Notes under the pieces: generated by a model
The model's database searches: none
Seen by the model: only the letters and a program-made list of their open reading frames with translations
Told to the model about the DNA's origin: nothing
From: Gryllus longicercus
Lineage: Eukaryota; Arthropoda; Insecta; Orthoptera; Gryllidae
DNA length: 64,000 nucleotides
NCBI GenBank assembly: GCA_038098605.1
Contig: JAZDUA010000120.1
Span: forward strand, 1 to 64,000
Reading direction: 5' to 3'
Position numbers and translations under genes: made by a program
Part shown: positions 58,780 through 64,000 of the stretch, in pieces
Position numbering within the stretch: the stretch's first letter is position 1
Layout of the letters: the number at the start of each line of letters is the position of its first letter

Positions 58780-60880
58780 TAATATTAAATTAACTCATTT
58801 CATATTAATTCAATTCTTTGTTTTCAAATATTATTTGTTTTTTCATCAATTATCACTTGATGGACATCAATTTTGGGCATATTGGAAGAGATTTGGAAGA
58901 ATTAAAAAAAATTATATATCAAAGAATGATCATGTTGAAGCCTGCACTTGACATCTAGCATTGCCAAAAGTGTTTTTTTTCACTTCATTCAATTCTTTTC
59001 GATATGTATTCCGAAGGTTTATTCACTTGGATTGAATCTCATTTTTGTAAATGTTTTATGTGTACAGCCAAATAGGAAGATAATATAGTTTGATATGATT
59101 CTTGATGCAGCTTCTTGATGTTATGTTGTGTATTGTTAGAATATTGAGATAGCATGTTTGTAAATGTGTTAAGCAAACCATTGGTTTATTCTAAATAATA
59201 ATAATAATAAAAAAATATGTTTGGTTTGTAGTGGAATGTATTAAAATACTTCAATGGAATCCCTTTAGTTGCGAGGAATGAATGATTGTATTACAATTAT
59301 TTGTGGTTTATTTCTTTTTGTCATTGACTATTTTTGAAATTGTTGACAACTCTTCTGATTATAAAATATCTTAACATTGCATTTATTGCATTTTTTCAAT
59401 AATAGTCTTTTGTTGTTTTTGTATATTTTTTCTAATTACAGTCTCGTATTTTTAATAGTTTTACATTTGAGATCTAGTTACTCCAAAGTGTAATAAACCT
59501 CTTTACTGTGTTGGGTGCTTTATTTCTGAATGTAATTAATACCACTGGTCTCTTCAATTTCCTAACTTTTCTAACTAGTGGTGCTTCAACTTAGTACAGA
59601 CTTTCTCATGTTATTTGTAATGAGAATGTAAAATGTAAATACTATTTTTATTGTAATTTGCAAATACTTATATTTGGACTATTGTGTGCGAAAGTATTTT
59701 CATCAAATTGCTTGGAACACTTAATTACATTTCTGATAATTGGGGAGGATACAATTTTCAAAAATAGAGTTTTTAATGAATACTAAGCCGTTTTTATGAG
59801 CATACCTTTCTGTGCTCATATATTTAAAAAAAATTGGAACACGTTTTGATAAAATTTGAAATATGAGAGGGATATTTTTGAAATAATGTATTACATGGAA
59901 AATTGTGGCACATTAAACCACACTATTTAATACCATGAAGTATATCATTGAGGGTCAAGAACTACAAATCTAAAATCAATCATTGACATAGTATTTTAGC
60001 CTCCATTTAACAGTTGTCATGGCATACCTTACTATCACTGATACAATCATCACATCACTCATCCTTGTACATTTAATATTTACTGTTAAGCATAGCAAAG
60101 GACTTAACTTCTAGTATATTGCTTATATTATAATCTTTTAAGAACAGAAGTAATGGTAAATAATGATGGTGGCCACTTTCTGGAAAAAGTGGAAAAATCT
60201 GGTACTTTGCAGAAGAATCGTTAGAACTCAGAGAAAATTTTTAGAGGCTTATAAAACTAGACATTTCTTAGGAAAAATTAATAATTAGTATAACATAATT
60301 TTTTATCAATTTTTCTACATTGAGAAAGTATTTTAGTTTTCTTTTACTTTTTCATAGTGAAATCGGGAAGATGAGCAATTACTATCGTGCTGGATTTAAT
60401 ATTTTCTTGGCTGTAAAATTACAAATCTTATCAAGACAATATTTAACAATCCACTTGAAAAACTGGGAATAGTCACAGGTATAGAATGGTATTAACATGA
60501 GTGTTTTATAATAATATTAGCGTGAGACGATAGGCGATGAATAATGCTGATAAGATTCTAAAGAGTTCGCTAGGGACACTAAATATAATGGACGGTTATA
60601 ACCAACCTTTTTCTAAGCAAATTGGTTATTTATCTTCCCAAATTGGCAGAATTTGTTTTAGCATGTAATGGAAAGTGGCTGGCAACATTCTGGTGTACTG
60701 ACAGAAAATATATTCGCGAAGTATGGGAAGTAAATGGCGATATTTCCCATGCACCTGCCTCCCTAAACAAACTGCATTAATCCACTGTCTTCGCTCTCGA
60801 CTTCATATTTTCCATTTTATATAAATATGTTTCTTTAGCAATAAATCTCGTGCTTTCGAAAGTGCCGTTTTTGAACTATC
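58780..60880. other. Non-coding AT-rich stretch
   Basis: Contains a second short TAA run (about 59198-59212). No transposase or other coding remnant recognised. Confidence 0.5.
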
Positions 60881-61324
60881 TGCGCCAGTTCGCGTCGCGT
60901 CGCTTCGCGCCCTGTGTGCGCTACAGAATCTGCCGCGCCGCCCGCTTCTGAACGCTTCGCGTCCCGCCGCGCCGCACCCTGTGTGTTTCCACTCTGACAG
61001 TGAAACGTAGTACCCTTAGTACCAAAATCATGACACACATTATTCAAGAAGTATGTAAATTGTTGTATGCTGACCACTGATAGACTATATTCATTGTTCG
61101 AAACGGAAGAACAGTTCTCTTTGTGGATGATACGAATATTCTTTGCAATAAAGAAACAGTAAATAATACAATATATGATTCTTCAAGTGGGTTCCTTAAA
61201 GAAAAATTGTAGTAATCGAAGGAAAACGGTTTCAATGCAGTTTTCCATTTAAAATAGACAATTGTATACTCCATTGAAAATGAACGACTTGCAATTGACT
61301 AAATTTAAGGTAACATTTTGGGGG

Positions 61325-62350
61325 TCTCCCAATTCAGTCAAACCACAAATGGAACGTTCATTTAAATGAATTAAACGCAACGCGCTTCATTATTCTACGT
61401 GTTCAGAATTCTTTCAAATTCAGTTGGCTTTCATCCTGCTCGTTGTGTGTATATCTCGAATGTCCATTCTTACCTGAGCTACGGCATACTATTCTGAGGA
61501 ATCATATTCAGTGACGATATCTATAACTATGACAGTCGGCGTAGAAATCACATTCCTCAGGTCACCACAGTTCACTACAAAGAAATCCCATACATGTACA
61601 TATATTATTTTGTAACCCATTGCCAGATGACATTAAACCATTAAAATTGATGAACACTTTTAAGTTACAAGTACAATCTTTTCTTATGCATTCTTGTATC
61701 TATACAATGATATACGATACCAAGAATCAAAAAGGAAAGTAATATTGATTTTAACAATTATATTTAATGTTTTAATTAACATTTGGACTGTATTATTCTA
61801 AACAACTTGTATCTAGAACTGTAGCTCTGTTTGTGGGTCAATAATCCCCATTTTGATCAGGTTTATCGTCCAGTTCCCCAGATCCTTTGAGTAAACCTCA
61901 CTATTAGTGCACGTTTTCTACGGTTCAGGGGGGAGTATAGTTTTTCAAATTATCGTTCTCCACGTTCTCACACAGGAAGTCGATTCCTTCACGAAGGCCA
62001 TGATGAGAGATAATGAACAAAATCTGTAGCTGTTTTGTCTTGGGAAAAAATGGTTCTTATTACACTGGAATGAATTTTTCATTTTCACACTCATTTTCAC
62101 CTGTATTCAGAATTCATCATGTATATGGGTTAGGGTAAAGTTCCCAGAAGTTAAAAAACGTATACAGAAAACGTGAAACACTTCTCCCCATAGTACGTTA
62201 CACACGTTTTTCCGCCGAATTTGGCGTTAAATAAATGAAGGTATCTGACGTGAAGTTTTATTAGGCAGAACGAAATTGAGTCATTCAGCTTGAGTTTTCC
62301 ACGTATAATTTTGCTGTCCAAGTTCTCGTAATAGTTACGTACGTATACGA
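61325..62350 (+). mobile_element. LINE (Jockey/CR1-type) 3' fragment, copy c, defective
   Basis: CAATTCAGTCAAACC...TTTAAATGAATTAAAC and CAGAATTCTTTCAAATTCAGT match copy a (29400-30340 minus). Translation gives LPDDIKPLKLMNTFKLQVQS with stops and frameshifts elsewhere. The 3' part (GGAAAGTAATATTGATTTTAAC...GTTCTC...GATTCCTTC...GAGAGATAATG) matches copy b, including the region on both sides of its SINE. No function remains. Confidence 0.87.
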
Positions 62351-64000
62351 TTATACGCCTGGCAGGGTTGCGAATAGTTGGCTACTGTCTTTCCGATTAT
62401 GCGACTTGGATTACTTACCTGTCCTTCACCGTACGTCTCCACATCACATAATTAATTGCAGAACACTTAGACTGGAATTTGATAATAGTTCCTAAGCAAA
62501 CTATCTCACCATCTTCATTGGATTTGTTTGTGACGTCTCTTCCGGCCAATGCTCCTGAGTCATCAGTAAGAACACGTGGTCCAAAACTACAAGGAAAGTG
62601 GAGCTCCGATGTTTAGAAATCTTCCAAACCGAGTAAGAAAAACGTATTTGGTACATAAGAAAAAATTAAACTTTGAACAAATAGCTAAAATAGGCAATAA
62701 TAGGGTTAATGGAAAATATATAATTTCATATATTCACATGAAATTTATTATGTTCAGATTCAGCAATACTATGTTCACAGAAACAGTGAAAACGATCAAA
62801 TGCTTTCTTCTCACTGTTTCCTTCCTCTACTACCACAATTTCAGGATGAAAATAATTGACTTATTTTATCACGTCGTTTTAAGTTGACCAGCCTCGGTTG
62901 CACAGAGACATTCAGCAGCCGAAGAGTCAGACTCGAGTTTCGTATAAGACATGTGTTGTATCATGCTTTAGGGACGTGGTTGGATAATTTTTCCACCCCA
63001 CCCGAAATCATCTCATTTATAAACATTCAACTAGCATCATCATTCATTCCGTGTGGTCCCATCCTTCATACAGTGGACGCCAATGGCATACCGTCACTGT
63101 CCAAGAAAGGGGAGGACATTACAGTAAACTTACTACCTAACTTTCGCTCAGAAATGAGAATGGCTTTCATCACATAAGTTGGATGTATAGAGGGAGAGTC
63201 TACACAACGAACCCAGAGGCGAGACGACATACATTTCTGCTTTCAAAGCAGGACGTCGGTGATATAGCAGAGTTGTTCAAAGCCGACGAAACAGACTCTG
63301 AAATCGAGCGCTGGCTGTAGAATGAATCAGCACTCGAAGCTTCTCAGCGGTCAGATAACAGGAAAGCGGCGTCCGATTTATGTAAATGTGCCGAGGCTGT
63401 GAGGTCACGTTATAAAATCGGAACCTGTGGTAGGCGCCGAAGCGGCAGCTGAACCGGTGCCAGAGGTGGATGGTAGGGGTAATTCTGGTGGTCGAGAATT
63501 GACGGTCATTGTAATTTATTCATTGGGTTTGAGATTATTCGGTTATCAGTAAACGTCGGAGGTAGTCCATGGTAAACGCATTTGCGGCGAAAAATAAATT
63601 AGTTGTAATGGAATGTGTTTCGGGGCACAGCAAGTTTGTGTGACAAGGCCAGATTTTAATCTCACGTACTTAGTAAAGTATTTAGTTTTAAGGAAGTACA
63701 AGAACACATACTTAGTTTTAAGGAATTGTGGATAAATCTTACAGACATTTGCGCAGCTGCAAAAACCGTATTTTCTGTTGAAAAGAATTCGTCGAAACAT
63801 TCCTTCTATAGCTACATGGTGTTCAGTCATGAAAATAAAAGTTAACGCCAAAAATTCCATTCGTATAAATATTTGCATTCTTGCGATTCTCTCAGAAGAA
63901 ATAATAGTTCCAATAGAAACACACGTACAAGTATGAAATGAAATCGGGAGTCAAAAAATGAATAAATAAAAACGTGTCACTATTAAAAACAAGTCAAGAT
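62350..64000. other. Non-coding, nothing firmly recognised
   Basis: A 98-codon plus frame ending at 63177 and a segment at 63240-63320 (giving ADETDSEIERWL before a stop) could be transposon scraps, but no family can be named. Confidence 0.4.

Larger units (their letters stand above)
56588..61012. mobile_element. Possible PIF/Harbinger-like element enclosing the MADF-BESS relic
   Basis: The left end, 56588-56620, reads TAA then GGCTATGCACACACAAGCGG and GCGCGGCGCG. The right end (about 60975-61003), read on the opposite strand, is GAGTGGAAACACACAGGGTG followed by CGGCGCGGCGGGACGCG; a similar ACACAGGGCGCG word occurs just inside. Both ends have ACACACA followed by GCGGCGCGGCG. The flanking bases are TAA and TGA (PIF/Harbinger duplicates a TAA/TTA triplet). 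No DDE transposase was recognised in between, so this is a hypothesis for a heavily decayed copy. Confidence 0.35.

Noticed and set aside
1..64000. CRISPR arrays, rRNA genes, prokaryotic operons
   Set aside because: None seen. Repeats present are microsatellites, minisatellites or transposon relics, and gene structure is eukaryotic.

Overview
The window is nuclear DNA of an arthropod, most likely an insect. It is AT-rich, introns have GT-AG ends, and most of the sequence is non-coding with decayed transposons and SINEs. The only confidently identified protein-coding gene is a plus-strand Polycomb group gene of the Psc/Su(z)2 (PCGF) type. Its last four coding exons (12219-12279, 13136-13528, 16029-16109, 18694-21624) are present. 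They encode a Gly/Pro/Ser-rich linker, a complete RAWUL domain split over three exons, and a tail of about 970 residues that looks disordered. The RING-finger exons were not found and should lie upstream of the window or in the first 12 kb in a form I did not recognise. The species cannot be told from this sequence.

Layout. 1-12218 is non-coding flank or a large intron: GC-rich islands, a 3.2-3.6 kb inverted repeat, a (CT)25 tract, and two short GC-rich open exons (5740-6055 and 9098-9250) whose third-position GC bias looks coding but which match nothing I know. 12219-21624 holds the Psc-like gene; its introns carry a tRNA-derived SINE, two GC islands and a dispersed repeat. 21625 to about 22440 is probable 3' UTR. 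22440-29400 is mostly empty apart from a GC island and a hairpin containing a second copy of sequence from about 500 bp away. 29400-31840 holds two opposed LINE 3' fragments, one split by a SINE. 34-50 kb holds GC islands, a minisatellite, a second copy of the first SINE, copies of a dispersed AT-rich repeat, a non-autonomous hAT element with target-site duplication (43965-44382), and an I-type LINE tail. 50563-50833 (minus) is a candidate exon of an unidentified gene, and 51350-52180 (minus) is an R1-like LINE relic. 56590-61010 holds a broken MADF-BESS gene between two GC-rich, TIR-like ends that recall PIF/Harbinger transposons. 61325-62350 is a third copy of the first LINE family.

How it works together. 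The Psc-like protein would act in Polycomb repressive complex 1 in the nucleus. The RAWUL domain binds PHC- or BCOR-type partners, and in Drosophila Psc the long tail compacts chromatin. The other content is mainly fossil mobile DNA. No CRISPR array, rRNA or intact tRNA gene was found. I saw no evidence for a wholly new multi-gene system. The observations most worth checking are the GC3-biased orphan exons, the regular spacing of GC islands, and the MADF-BESS relic with transposon-like ends.
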